64,000 bases of DNA from Actinomyces graevenitzii C83 (lineage in GTDB: Bacteria; Actinomycetota; Actinomycetes; Actinomycetales; Actinomycetaceae): the NCBI RefSeq assembly GCF_000239695.1, contig NZ_JH470338.1, forward strand, positions 1,463,401-1,527,400, read 5' to 3'. Position 1 is the first letter of the stretch. Each line of letters opens with the position of its first letter. A program made the translations under genes and the position numbers. Below the pieces are notes generated by a model. It saw only the letters and a program-made list of their open reading frames with translations, did no database searches and was not told the DNA's origin. This document shows, in pieces, positions 17,126-24,867 of this stretch.

Positions 17126-17803
17126 TCAGCGGGCGCGGCGCTTGAGACGCTCGACGTCGATAAGGGTTACAGCGCGCCCCTCCAGGCGGATCCAACCACG
17201 AGAACTGAACTCAGCTAGAGACTTGTTGATGGTCTCACGCGAAGCTCCAACTAGCTGAGCTAGCTCTTCCTGGGTTAGGTCGTGGGGGACATGGATGCCG
17301 TCTTCAGTGGGTGCACCAAAGCGCTCAGCCAGGTCCAACAGGGCTTTGGCTACACGTCCGGGAACATCGGAGAAGACCAGGTCAGCCAGGGCAGTGTTGG
17401 TGAGGCGCAGACGTACCGCCAGGGCGCGCAGCATGTCCTTGGCTAGCGTGGGGTGGGAGTCAATGAAACCCATTAGCTGGTTGTGTTCTAAAGCCAGTAG
17501 CTCAGTGGTGGCCACAGCAGTAGCAGTAGCAGAGCGCGGGCCCGGATCAAATAGGGTTAGCTCGCCGACTATTTCGCCGGGGCCTAGGACCGCTAGTAGG
17601 TTCTCACGGCCGTCAACAGAGGTGTGACCTAGCTTCACCTTACCGGTGAGCAGGATGTATAGGCGGTCGCCGGAGTCACCTTCATTGAATAGAACTTCAC
17701 CACGGCGCAGAGTTGTCTGCGACATCATGCCACGTAGCTCTTCTCGCTCCTCAGGCGACATACGCTCGAAGAGTGGGATGCGCGCAATGATGCTGTCTTC
17801 CAT
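17126..17803 (-). CDS. crp: Crp/Fnr-family cAMP receptor-type regulator
   Basis: 225 aa, close to actinobacterial Crp/GlxR. The cyclic-nucleotide domain has the phosphate-binding cassette GEIVGELTLFDPGPRSATATA near residues 75-95. The HTH is LTQEELAQLVGASRETINKSLAEF near 175-198, the recognition helix having the SRETINK form usual in GlxR/Crp. It should bind TGTGA-N6-TCACA-like sites and control carbon metabolism and other genes. ATG 17803 has GAGGAG upstream. A TGTGA-N6-CCACT element 68 bp upstream could mediate autoregulation. Confidence 0.92.
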   Translation of the reverse strand: MEDSIIARIPLFERMSPEEREELRGMMSQTTLRRGEVLFNEGDSGDRLYILLTGKVKLGHTSVDGRENLLAVLGPGEIVGELTLFDPGPRSATATAVATTELLALEHNQLMGFIDSHPTLAKDMLRALAVRLRLTNTALADLVFSDVPGRVAKALLDLAERFGAPTEDGIHVPHDLTQEELAQLVGASRETINKSLAEFSSRGWIRLEGRAVTLIDVERLKRRAR

Positions 17804-17870
17804 ATTGCGTCTCCTCGTTTGGGGATCAGGTAGCCGTCAAAGGGCTGATTATTGACTAATTTACCACACC

Positions 17871-17886
17871 TGTGACGTGGTCCACT
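17871..17886. promoter_or_regulatory. Candidate Crp operator
   Basis: TGTGA-CGTGGT-CCACT matches one full half-site and 3/5 of the other half of TGTGA-N6-TCACA, 68 bp upstream of the crp start. Confidence 0.35.
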
Positions 17887-18185
17887 AGCGATTTTGGGCA
17901 TTTATACTCAGAGTTACTCAGGGCTGAGGTGGTAACGTCTGTGCAGATCAGTGCCATTTTTACTAGCTTTAGGTGAATTTTTGTGACAGCTTGCCACAAA
18001 GTTGTCAGACCTATAACCGCCCGCCCTATTTTGCGTCAGCTACCCTAAAGCGCACTTAACAGACACCTTTTTAGATCTATTTCCCTGCGCCAGCAGAGAA
18101 TTTTCAGGCTTCCTCGGTTTAAGACACCAAGCATTTCACTGGTGAAATTGTAATGACCAGGCCCCCTCAAACTGCCCTTATCGGT
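17887..18185. other. Intergenic region between crp and LytR_C gene
   Basis: Together with 17804-17870 this is about 390 bp without a gene. Visible: a TTTGTGAC...GCCACAAAG near-palindrome around 17978-17999 (a Crp-like half-site pair with 7 instead of 6 spacer bases). No coding frame is convincing. Confidence 0.4.
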
Positions 18186-18191
18186 TAACCT
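18186..18191 (+). promoter_or_regulatory. -10 box, leaderless start of LytR_C gene
   Basis: TAACCT with 6 nt to GTG 18198. The GGAGG directly before GTG is too close to act as a Shine-Dalgarno. Confidence 0.45.
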
Positions 18192-18197
18192 GGAGGG

Positions 18198-18815
18198 GTG
18201 CCTCAGGTTGAAACAAAAGCGAACTACCGCGCCCGCATGGCTCAGCGCCAAAGCGTCATTATCGGTACCTGTCTAGTTCTAATGGTTATTGCTACGGCCT
18301 TCGGTTTGGTCGTAGGCACTGGACTAGTCAAAGTGCCAGACCCCGGTTTCCAGGCCGTGCCCACCCCTACGCTAATTAAGCGCATCCCGGTGTGCCCCAC
18401 TGCTCAGGCGGTTACCGGCGAGATCACCGACATTAGCGTCAATATCTACAACGGCACCAAGAAGGCCGGTTTGGCCGGTAGCGCCGAGACCAACTTGAAA
18501 GACACCGGTTTAACCGTACTTAGCACTGGTGACTGGGCTGAGGGCGCCTACGATGGCAATGTGCTGCTCACCGCCGGCCCAGCTGGTATCACCAATGCTT
18601 ACACCGTGGCCCAGGTGTTTAGCGGCACCGTAGTGGTCCAGCAGGACCCGCGCGCCTCTTCCTCAGACACCACTGTTAACGTAATTTTGGGTGCCCAGTA
18701 CAACCACGGCATCAAGTCTGCTGCGGAAATGGCTGCTATTAAGTCCGGCTCGCCCATTACTGCCCCCGCCGGTTGCTCTCAGCCCACTGCGGCCGCCTCC
18801 GAGGGCAAGAAGTGA
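18198..18815 (+). CDS. Membrane-anchored LytR C-terminal-domain protein
   Basis: 205 aa. One transmembrane helix at about residues 20-43 (SVIIGTCLVLMVIATAFGLVV), then an extracytoplasmic LytR_C-type domain (PF13399): ISVNIYNGTKKAGLAGSAE, a following L..TGL.V...GDW segment, and TVNVILGAQYN near the end. Stand-alone LytR_C proteins are common in actinobacteria and are linked to cell-wall polymer attachment, but their role is not established. GTG start by the leaderless pattern; ATG at 18237 (MAQRQS) is an alternative that keeps the helix. Its stop is 7 nt from the prepilin peptidase start. Confidence 0.8.
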   Translation: MPQVETKANYRARMAQRQSVIIGTCLVLMVIATAFGLVVGTGLVKVPDPGFQAVPTPTLIKRIPVCPTAQAVTGEITDISVNIYNGTKKAGLAGSAETNLKDTGLTVLSTGDWAEGAYDGNVLLTAGPAGITNAYTVAQVFSGTVVVQQDPRASSSDTTVNVILGAQYNHGIKSAAEMAAIKSGSPITAPAGCSQPTAAASEGKK

Positions 18816-18821
18816 CCTTTT

Positions 18822-19586
18822 TTGCTTGCGCTTATATTCACCTTCTTACAGCTAGGGGTTGTTAGCGCATTAACCTACTTCAAGCTGGCAGCATGGGCCC
18901 GCGCTTATATAAAGGCTGTGGGCGATGTTCCCCGTGAAGCTTGGTCCGCCAAAGACCTGCTGTTAGTAGCCGCTTTAACCAATCGAGGCATGGCGGTTAG
19001 CGTGCTACTAGGTGGGGCGCTTTTAGTGGGGGCTCTGTCACTACCCCAGGCCTTAGGCGCCCCGGTTGCGGCGACGTCGCTATCCCTGCCCGTACCGGTA
19101 CTAGCCGCCCTGATCCCTGCCGCCCTAGTGGACTGGCGCGTGCAGCATTTACCCACTCGTCTGCTTTTAGTTGCCGGCGCAGTGCTGCTTTTCGGGATGG
19201 GTTTAGCCTGGCTAGGCCCGCAAGTAGCGCCTGCTGGTATCGACGACGTCGCCGCTCCCCTACGCGCTGGCGACTTACTGCGGGCTTTGGGCGGGGGCGC
19301 CCTGGTGTATATTGCCCTGGCTGCATTGAGTTTGCTGCCGCAGCTGTGGGGGCGGGCCCCGGGGATTGGTATGGGCGACGCGAATTTGTATGTGGTGCTG
19401 GGGCCGCTGTTGGCTTTGCACGGCTGGAGTACCCTGCTAATGGGCTTGTATTTGGGTTTTTTCTTTGGTGGTCTGGTGGCGCTGGCTTTGCTACTTAGCG
19501 GCAGGTTGAAACTTAAGGGACGTATCGCTTTTGGGCCTTGGTTGATGGCGGGGGCCGCAGCGGCCCTGGCGCTGAGTGTGTCCTAA
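18822..19586 (+). CDS. A24-family prepilin peptidase (TadV-like)
   Basis: 254 aa, about seven membrane helices. The two aspartates of type IV prepilin leader peptidases are visible: ALVDWRVQHLPTRLL (first Asp, normally D-x-R-x-x-x-I-P) and GIGMGDANLYVVLGPLLALHG (GxGxxD). A C-terminal IAFGPWLMAGA matches the family end (fGPfla). The N-terminal methylase domain of PilD is absent, as in TadV/CpaA. It cuts the leader of Flp-type prepilins at the inner membrane, so it probably serves the Tad cluster 15 kb away. Start TTG at 18822, close after the LytR_C stop. Confidence 0.85.
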   Translation: MLALIFTFLQLGVVSALTYFKLAAWARAYIKAVGDVPREAWSAKDLLLVAALTNRGMAVSVLLGGALLVGALSLPQALGAPVAATSLSLPVPVLAALIPAALVDWRVQHLPTRLLLVAGAVLLFGMGLAWLGPQVAPAGIDDVAAPLRAGDLLRALGGGALVYIALAALSLLPQLWGRAPGIGMGDANLYVVLGPLLALHGWSTLLMGLYLGFFFGGLVALALLLSGRLKLKGRIAFGPWLMAGAAAALALSVS

Positions 19587-19635
19587 CTACTACTGCCACA
19601 GCATTAGCTTGCGGCGAAATTAGGTCTAGACTGGT

Positions 19636-19707
19636 GGTCTGGCAGCGCTCGGACGACGACGCTCGAACGCGCCAGACGCACGGGCTCTGCCGCATGGACC
19701 CCTTTTT
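19636..19707 (+). promoter_or_regulatory. Structured leader / possible attenuator of uraA
   Basis: GTCTGGC (19636) pairs with GCCAGAC (19671), and GGCAG can instead pair with CTGCC just downstream. A weak GGG..TC/GG.CCC hairpin at about 19682-19702 is followed by TTTTT. Mutually exclusive pairings before a uracil transporter hint at transcription attenuation. I see no PyrR consensus. Confidence 0.3.
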
Positions 19708-19729
19708 CCATTGCGACAGGAGACAGTAA

Positions 19730-21124
19730 ATGTCTAAGGCAGGTTTTTGGACCCTGCACGGTGACGGCCGCTCAGTAAAGCCGGGAGACGTCGTCGCCCC
19801 CCACGAACGTCTAACCTGGCCGCGCACCATCGGGATTGGTGTGCAGCACGTGGTAGCTATGTTCGGCGCTACCTTCCTGGTGCCGCTGCTCACCGGCTTC
19901 TCCCCTACTACTACTTTGTTCTTCTCCGGCCTGGGTACCTTGCTGTTCCTAGGAATTACTGCCGGACGTTTGCCTTCCTATCTAGGTAGTTCTTTTGCCC
20001 TGATTGCCCCTATTGGCGCAGTCACTGGCTACAACGCTTCTAATGGCGGTTTGATTGACCCACACAAGGCCTCCCTGGCTCAGGGAGGCATTATTGCGGT
20101 GGGTCTAACCCTGGCGGTTATTGGTCTGCTGGTGCACTTTGTGGGTGCCGGCTGGATCGACAAGCTGATGCCTCCGGTGGTTACCGGCGCGATTGTGTCC
20201 CTGATTGGTTTCAACCTGGCCCCCTCAGCCTGGAACAACGTTAAGCAGGCTCCTATCACCGCCACCGTCACTATTGTCTCTATCCTGCTGATCACGGTGC
20301 TGTTTAAGGGCATCATTGGGCGTCTGTCCATTTTGATTGGTGTGCTGATTGGTTACGCCACCGCCGTGGCCCTGGGTGAAGTTGACTTCTCCACTATCGA
20401 CAAGGCCGCCATCGTGGGTCTACCCGCCTTCCACGCTCCCAGCTTTGACTTTAAGTACCTGGGGGTGTTTGTGCCCGTAGTGCTGGTGCTGGTGGCTGAG
20501 AACGTGGGTCACGTTAAGTCCGTGTCTGCTATGACTGGCGAAAACTTGGACAACATCACCGGTCGCGCCCTGTTTGCCGACGGCGTTTCCACCATGCTGG
20601 CCGGTAGCGGCGGTGGTTCTGGTACCACCACCTACGCCGAGAACATTGGTGTTATGGCCGCTACCCGCGTTTACTCCACTGCCGCCTATGTGGTGGCCGG
20701 CATTTCTGCCCTGGCGCTGAGCCTGCTACCTAAGTTCGGCGCGGTTATTGCCACCATTCCCGCTGGCGTGCTAGGCGGCGCCGCCACGGTCCTGTACGGC
20801 ATGATCGGTATGCTGGGTGTGCGTATTTGGGTGCAGAACAAGGTTGACTTCTCTGACCCGGTAAACCTCAACACTGCGGCTGTAGCCATGGTTGTAGCTA
20901 TCGCTGACTACACCTGGGTAGTGGGCGACATGTCCTTCTCCGGTATCGCCCTGGGCTCCTTCGGCGCCATCATCATCTACCACCTGATGCGCGCTATCTC
21001 GAAGCTGCGTGGCACCAACCTGGAAAGCCCCTCCCCCGCCTCAGCACCTGCCGGTGTGGAACTGGAGGGTCCAGCCTATTCCAAGCGCCACAAGCAGGCT
21101 CCTAAGGCTGACGAGCAGGAGTAA
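19730..21124 (+). CDS. uraA: Uracil permease (NCS2/UraA family)
   Basis: 464 aa, 12-14 membrane helices. Proton-coupled uracil (or xanthine/uracil) uptake. The NCS2 signature is clear: VLVLVAENVGHVKSVSAMTG (Glu of the substrate site), then GRALFADGVSTMLAGSGGGSGTTTYAENIGV, followed by AAYVVAGISALALSLLPKFG and IPAGVLGGAATVLYGMIG. A Shine-Dalgarno AGGAGA lies 8 nt before the ATG. It is monocistronic, ending before the parS-containing palindrome. With codA/codB at 58-61 kb it forms the pyrimidine salvage capacity of the window. Confidence 0.95.
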   Translation: MSKAGFWTLHGDGRSVKPGDVVAPHERLTWPRTIGIGVQHVVAMFGATFLVPLLTGFSPTTTLFFSGLGTLLFLGITAGRLPSYLGSSFALIAPIGAVTGYNASNGGLIDPHKASLAQGGIIAVGLTLAVIGLLVHFVGAGWIDKLMPPVVTGAIVSLIGFNLAPSAWNNVKQAPITATVTIVSILLITVLFKGIIGRLSILIGVLIGYATAVALGEVDFSTIDKAAIVGLPAFHAPSFDFKYLGVFVPVVLVLVAENVGHVKSVSAMTGENLDNITGRALFADGVSTMLAGSGGGSGTTTYAENIGVMAATRVYSTAAYVVAGISALALSLLPKFGAVIATIPAGVLGGAATVLYGMIGMLGVRIWVQNKVDFSDPVNLNTAAVAMVVAIADYTWVVGDMSFSGIALGSFGAIIIYHLMRAISKLRGTNLESPSPASAPAGVELEGPAYSKRHKQAPKADEQE

Positions 21125-21145
21125 CTGACCGTTACCCAATAACAC

Positions 21146-21185
21146 TAGGGTCACTTATGTTTCACGTGAAACATAAGTGACCCTA
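21146..21185. repeat. 40-bp perfect palindrome containing parS
   Basis: Each 20-nt arm (TAGGGTCACTTATGTTTCAC and its complement) is perfect with no spacer. It lies 22 bp after the uraA stop. The centre is parS. The outer arms could also form a terminator hairpin but no T-tract follows. Confidence 0.9.
21158..21173. promoter_or_regulatory. parS centromere-like site
   Basis: TGTTTCACGTGAAACA is identical to the near-universal ParB-binding parS 16-mer. Chromosomal parS sites cluster around oriC in most bacteria, and ParB loads here to segregate the origin region. No second copy was seen in the window. Confidence 0.93.
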
Positions 21186-21229
21186 CGTTTATCTGGGATA
21201 GTCAAAACGGCTGTGGCCGGCTAGGCCTA

Positions 21230-21375
21230 CCTTGCGTGCCGGCATACCCACCTTGTGTGCCGGCACGCCTGCTTCGAGCTGTCAGCATGCACAGTTTGTG
21301 CGCCGGCACGCCCAGCTTCGAGGGTCAGCACGCCCAGTTTGTGTGCCGACAGATCCAACTTTGATAGTTGGCAGC
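21230..21375. repeat. Degenerate ~43-bp tandem repeats
   Basis: GTGCCGGCA or variants recur at 21236, 21257, 21300 and 21343 (spacing 21, 43, 43), each with CACGCCCAGCTTCGAG-like continuations. It lies directly upstream of the DUF4190-like gene and has no coding potential. Confidence 0.7.
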
Positions 21376-21420
21376 TGGGTTGATGTTGCGCCCTGCGGCC
21401 CAGCTGGGCACACTTAAGAC

Positions 21421-21789
21421 ATGAGCGTATCCGGCGTATTTACACACCAGCCCCCCAATAACAATGCCGGCGCTAATCAAATCGGCTTCCCGGGCCAGAT
21501 TGTTCCTGACGATTTTGTGTTTCCAGGTACGCAAGAAGTAAATCCACGTGAGGTATTTGCTTTTGCTGGCTATAACGCTCCGCGACAAAAAACTCCAGCA
21601 ATCTGCTTCATCGCCCTAGTCTCGCTACTACTATCCCCGATTCCCGGGGTAGTTCTCGTAACCATGGTTTTGGGGATTTTTGCGATCGTAGAATCTAAGC
21701 GGGCCGGTTATCGCGGCTGGGTAATCTCCTGGATCGCCACTATTATTTCCTGCCTGGTTTTTGCCCTTTACCTCCTGGCAAACGCTTAA
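21421..21789 (+). CDS. DUF4190-like small membrane protein
   Basis: 122 aa. About 55 polar residues rich in Asn/Pro, then two hydrophobic helices: ICFIALVSLLLSPIPGVVLVTMVLGIFAIVES and GWVISWIATIISCLVFALYLL, with the KRAGYRGW turn between them. This is the two-helix arrangement of DUF4190 proteins, common in actinobacteria, function unknown. ATG 21421 follows the repeat block; no Shine-Dalgarno is visible. Confidence 0.7.
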   Translation: MSVSGVFTHQPPNNNAGANQIGFPGQIVPDDFVFPGTQEVNPREVFAFAGYNAPRQKTPAICFIALVSLLLSPIPGVVLVTMVLGIFAIVESKRAGYRGWVISWIATIISCLVFALYLLANA

Positions 21790-21916
21790 ACGGCGCTGCT
21801 AAGCCTAAGCCCCACGGCACCATCGAGCCTAAGCTCCAGTACGCCGTCGGCCCCGATACCCAGGGCGCCGTCGAGGAACCCCGAGGGCACTGTCGAAAAA
21901 CGCAGCCAGCAGGCCT

Positions 21917-24682
21917 TTACAGGTCACCACGCTTTTGCAGGCGCTGCAAGGACAAGTAACCCAGCGGAATCGGGATCCAGAAGGTAACCAGACGGTAAAC
22001 CAGCACCGCAGACACAGCCACACCGCTAGGTACCCCGGCAGTAACCAAACCACCGGTGAGAGCCAATTCCACCGGACCCAAACCGCCAGGCGAAGGCACC
22101 ACAGAACCAACCGTGTTAGAAGCCAGGTAAGTAATCGCCAGCACCGCGAAAGGCAGCGAATAGCCGAAGGCCCACAGTGAAGCCCCGAAAGACAAAATGT
22201 AGGCCAGCGACAAAATCACGGTACCCAACACGCCCACACCCATACGGGTGGGGTTGGAAGCCAACCACACCAGACGCGGCCACACCTGCTTAACAGTGGG
22301 CTCAATATGCACCCAAATCCAGTTGCGCAGCTGCGGTACCGCCAAAGCCGCTGCAGCCACTAAAATCGCCACCACTACCGCAACCAGCACCCAGCCAGAA
22401 GGCAGCGACAGGCCCGAAGAGGTACCGGTGGTAGCCGCCAAAATACCCAGCAGCACCACAGTTACCGCAAACTGGGAAACCTGCACCAACGCCACGGTGG
22501 CCACACCCACCGCCGTCGGCACCCCCTTGCGGTTAAGGAAACGCAGGTTCATAGCCGCCCCACCCACACCAGCCGGGGCCACCAGCGCCACCACAGAGGA
22601 AGCAAAATGTACCTCAGTAGCCCGAATCAAGCCCAGCTTGTTGGGGGTGAAAGCCACCAGCGTCATACCGGCGCCCACATAGGTGGCCAGAGAGAACACC
22701 AGCGCCGCCAAGAACCACCAGAAATTAGCTTGCGCCACCGCCGCAGAAATCTGGGTGAAGTTCATCTGCCCCAGCACTGTCCACAGCGCCACCACACCCA
22801 CAATCGCCATGAAAATAGTGCGTGCAGAAAAGCGGTTAATCTTAGCCGGTTCAGCCTGGGCCGTGGGCACCAGCGCCACCAGCGCATCACGCAACTCCTG
22901 CAAAATCTTGCCACGCCGCCCCATAGCGGCGCGGGTAGAACGCGGTAGCACCACCTTTTGCAGCATCGGCGCGATAGAAGCCACCTGATCCTGGTCTAGC
23001 ACCCGCGAGGCGGAGGCAATAGCTCGCTCCACCCCCACATTTAGGGCCACCAAAGCCAAGGTTTGGGCTAGGTCCATGCGGCGCGAGAGCTCAGAGGAAG
23101 CCAACTCGCCGTCATCCCAGTCGGTTAGCCAAATATGGTCGCCAGCATCCACCAGCACACTTTGATCGCTGATGGCGCGGTGGGCCAGGCCAACCGTGTG
23201 AGCGCGACGCAGCTGAGTCCACAAATCCAGCAAAGTGTCGTCAGAGATTTGGTCGCCTAACTGCCCAAATGAGCGCGGAGAGACAATATGCTCAGTGACC
23301 AGCAGCATTGATTCTTCTGCCTCAGCTACGCCCAGAATTTGCGGAGAGCGCACAGCCCGACTGCGCGCCATCTGGTTCATCATCACCGTGTTTTCTGCGC
23401 CGGCGCGTACCGAATAGTTTTTAGCCGGGGCCAGGCCGCGCGTACGCAGGGTGTCCCAGGCGGTGGACAGGAAGCCCACCACGTGCGTGTCAGTGTCCAT
23501 TACGCTCAGGTCATAGCGTTTGCCGTCTCGGTCCCACACAGCGTAGATACGGTGAATATCTTCGCTTTGGGACTGCCACAGCTCTTCGGCTAACTCCAGC
23601 TCGTGGGCGCAGTTGTAGTCAGGTAAGGGGGTAAGTTTTTCGTTGTCTCCTGCGGGAGCTAGGACTTGGGGAGTTTCAGCTTCGACGACGGCGCCGTCGT
23701 CTTGGGGGGAAACGATCGGGTTTTCGCGTACTTTCTCGGTATAACCAAGCTGGGAGTCGGTACGTACCTGCCAGGCTTGCAGGGGGGCTTGGCGCGGGTT
23801 TAGACGCACCACCTTGACAGCGTCCACACCGCAGCGGCGCAGGCCACGTGCTAGAGCTATCCCGGTGGCGTTTTCGCTGGCTACACCCATAATGTAAAGC
23901 ACCAGGTAACTGGCAATCAGACCTAGCAACACTGAGGCTACCGCTGCCAGCAGGGTGATAGCTGAACGCAACACCGAAATACCCACCACAATTCCCAGCA
24001 GCCACCAGGAAGTTTTCACCAGCTTGGATTGGCGTTTACCGGAAGCCAAAATAACTGCAGCCAAGGCAGCATAGGTGGGTGAGAGAATCTCGTAGGTGTT
24101 TAGGTTGCGGTAGGAGATCATGCCGTTGTGCACCTGGTTAAACAGCGGCAGCTGCAACAGGTATATGAACAGTGCAGATAGCAGATAAGCACTGATTAGG
24201 GCGATCAAGGCTTGGCCTGAACGCCACCAATCTTTGTGCAGCAGGGCGCGGCCCATCAAAGCTAAGGGCAGCGCCAAAGTGACGATGCCTTCAAAGGCTT
24301 GCAGCGGGAACACCAACACCCGGCGCAGCAGCTGGGAAAAGACGGTCTGCACATCATAAATGACAGCGGTGGTGGTTTCCTGGGCGAACACAGCCAGCAG
24401 AAAAACCGTTACTAGACCTAGCGCGCAGAAAGCAGCAAATAGCAGGTCGCGGGTGCGGTGCTCGCGCCGCTCTAGAGTGTCAACCAAGGTTAGGGTGCTG
24501 GTTTCCACCAAAGCTGGCTGCGGCTTCACTTGGGAGGTGGTGCCTACGCGGGGAAAACCTACTGAGCGGGCCGAGCTGGCGGCCTCAGTGGGGGCGCTGG
24601 GTTTTTCGACGGCGGTAGCTACCCGGCTATCCGGGGTGGCGGCGGGGCTACCGGCCGCAGATTGATCTGGCGCTTGGGTCAT
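21917..24682 (-). CDS. Kinase-like / flippase-like (LPG_synthase_TM) fusion protein
   Basis: 921 aa. A polar N-terminus (1-75) precedes six or seven helices (about 78-270). Next comes a cytoplasmic kinase-like domain (about 340-590) with HRAISDQSVLVDAGDHIWLTDWDDGEL, where HRA replaces HRD/HGD and DWDDG stands at the DFG position. The C-terminal half (about 610-910) is an LPG_synthase_TM/UPF0104 domain as in the MprF flippase module: FTPNKLGLIRATEVHFASSVVALVAPAGVGG near 690 and SNTVGSVVPSPGGLGPVELALTGGL near 855. Such fusions occur across actinobacteria; lipid translocation is inferred. The altered catalytic loop suggests a pseudokinase or nucleotide sensor. TAGACT lies 6 nt before the ATG (leaderless). 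Confidence 0.82.
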   Translation of the reverse strand: MTQAPDQSAAGSPAATPDSRVATAVEKPSAPTEAASSARSVGFPRVGTTSQVKPQPALVETSTLTLVDTLERREHRTRDLLFAAFCALGLVTVFLLAVFAQETTTAVIYDVQTVFSQLLRRVLVFPLQAFEGIVTLALPLALMGRALLHKDWWRSGQALIALISAYLLSALFIYLLQLPLFNQVHNGMISYRNLNTYEILSPTYAALAAVILASGKRQSKLVKTSWWLLGIVVGISVLRSAITLLAAVASVLLGLIASYLVLYIMGVASENATGIALARGLRRCGVDAVKVVRLNPRQAPLQAWQVRTDSQLGYTEKVRENPIVSPQDDGAVVEAETPQVLAPAGDNEKLTPLPDYNCAHELELAEELWQSQSEDIHRIYAVWDRDGKRYDLSVMDTDTHVVGFLSTAWDTLRTRGLAPAKNYSVRAGAENTVMMNQMARSRAVRSPQILGVAEAEESMLLVTEHIVSPRSFGQLGDQISDDTLLDLWTQLRRAHTVGLAHRAISDQSVLVDAGDHIWLTDWDDGELASSELSRRMDLAQTLALVALNVGVERAIASASRVLDQDQVASIAPMLQKVVLPRSTRAAMGRRGKILQELRDALVALVPTAQAEPAKINRFSARTIFMAIVGVVALWTVLGQMNFTQISAAVAQANFWWFLAALVFSLATYVGAGMTLVAFTPNKLGLIRATEVHFASSVVALVAPAGVGGAAMNLRFLNRKGVPTAVGVATVALVQVSQFAVTVVLLGILAATTGTSSGLSLPSGWVLVAVVVAILVAAAALAVPQLRNWIWVHIEPTVKQVWPRLVWLASNPTRMGVGVLGTVILSLAYILSFGASLWAFGYSLPFAVLAITYLASNTVGSVVPSPGGLGPVELALTGGLVTAGVPSGVAVSAVLVYRLVTFWIPIPLGYLSLQRLQKRGDL

Positions 24683-24688
24683 GGGGCT

Positions 24689-24694
24689 AGTCTA
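24689..24694 (-). promoter_or_regulatory. -10 box, leaderless start of flippase-like gene
   Basis: TAGACT (minus) with 6 nt to ATG 24682. Confidence 0.55.
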
Positions 24695-24800
24695 TGAAAC
24701 TAGGCCTTATATCCCCACCTATCCCCGCTAAATAGGAATTAGCTCATTAATGATGTTTTATTTTTGTCCGTTGCACCTTCCAAGACACTATCTAGATAAC

Positions 24801-24840
24801 AAAGCGCGCACCCGGGCTAGCAGCCCAAAGTGCGCGCTTT
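24801..24840 (-). terminator. Terminator of copZA
   Basis: AAAGCGCGCAC pairs with GTGCGCGCTTT (11-bp stem), with an inner GGCT/AGCC stem. A short T-run lies on either side. It is 28 bp after the copA stop. Confidence 0.75.
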
Positions 24841-24867
24841 GATTTGGAGTAGCCAGATTATTCTAGA

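Noticed and set aside
21230..21375. Could the repeats be a CRISPR array?
   Set aside because: Repeat units differ from each other, spacing is 21/43/43, there are no unique spacers and no cas genes in the window.
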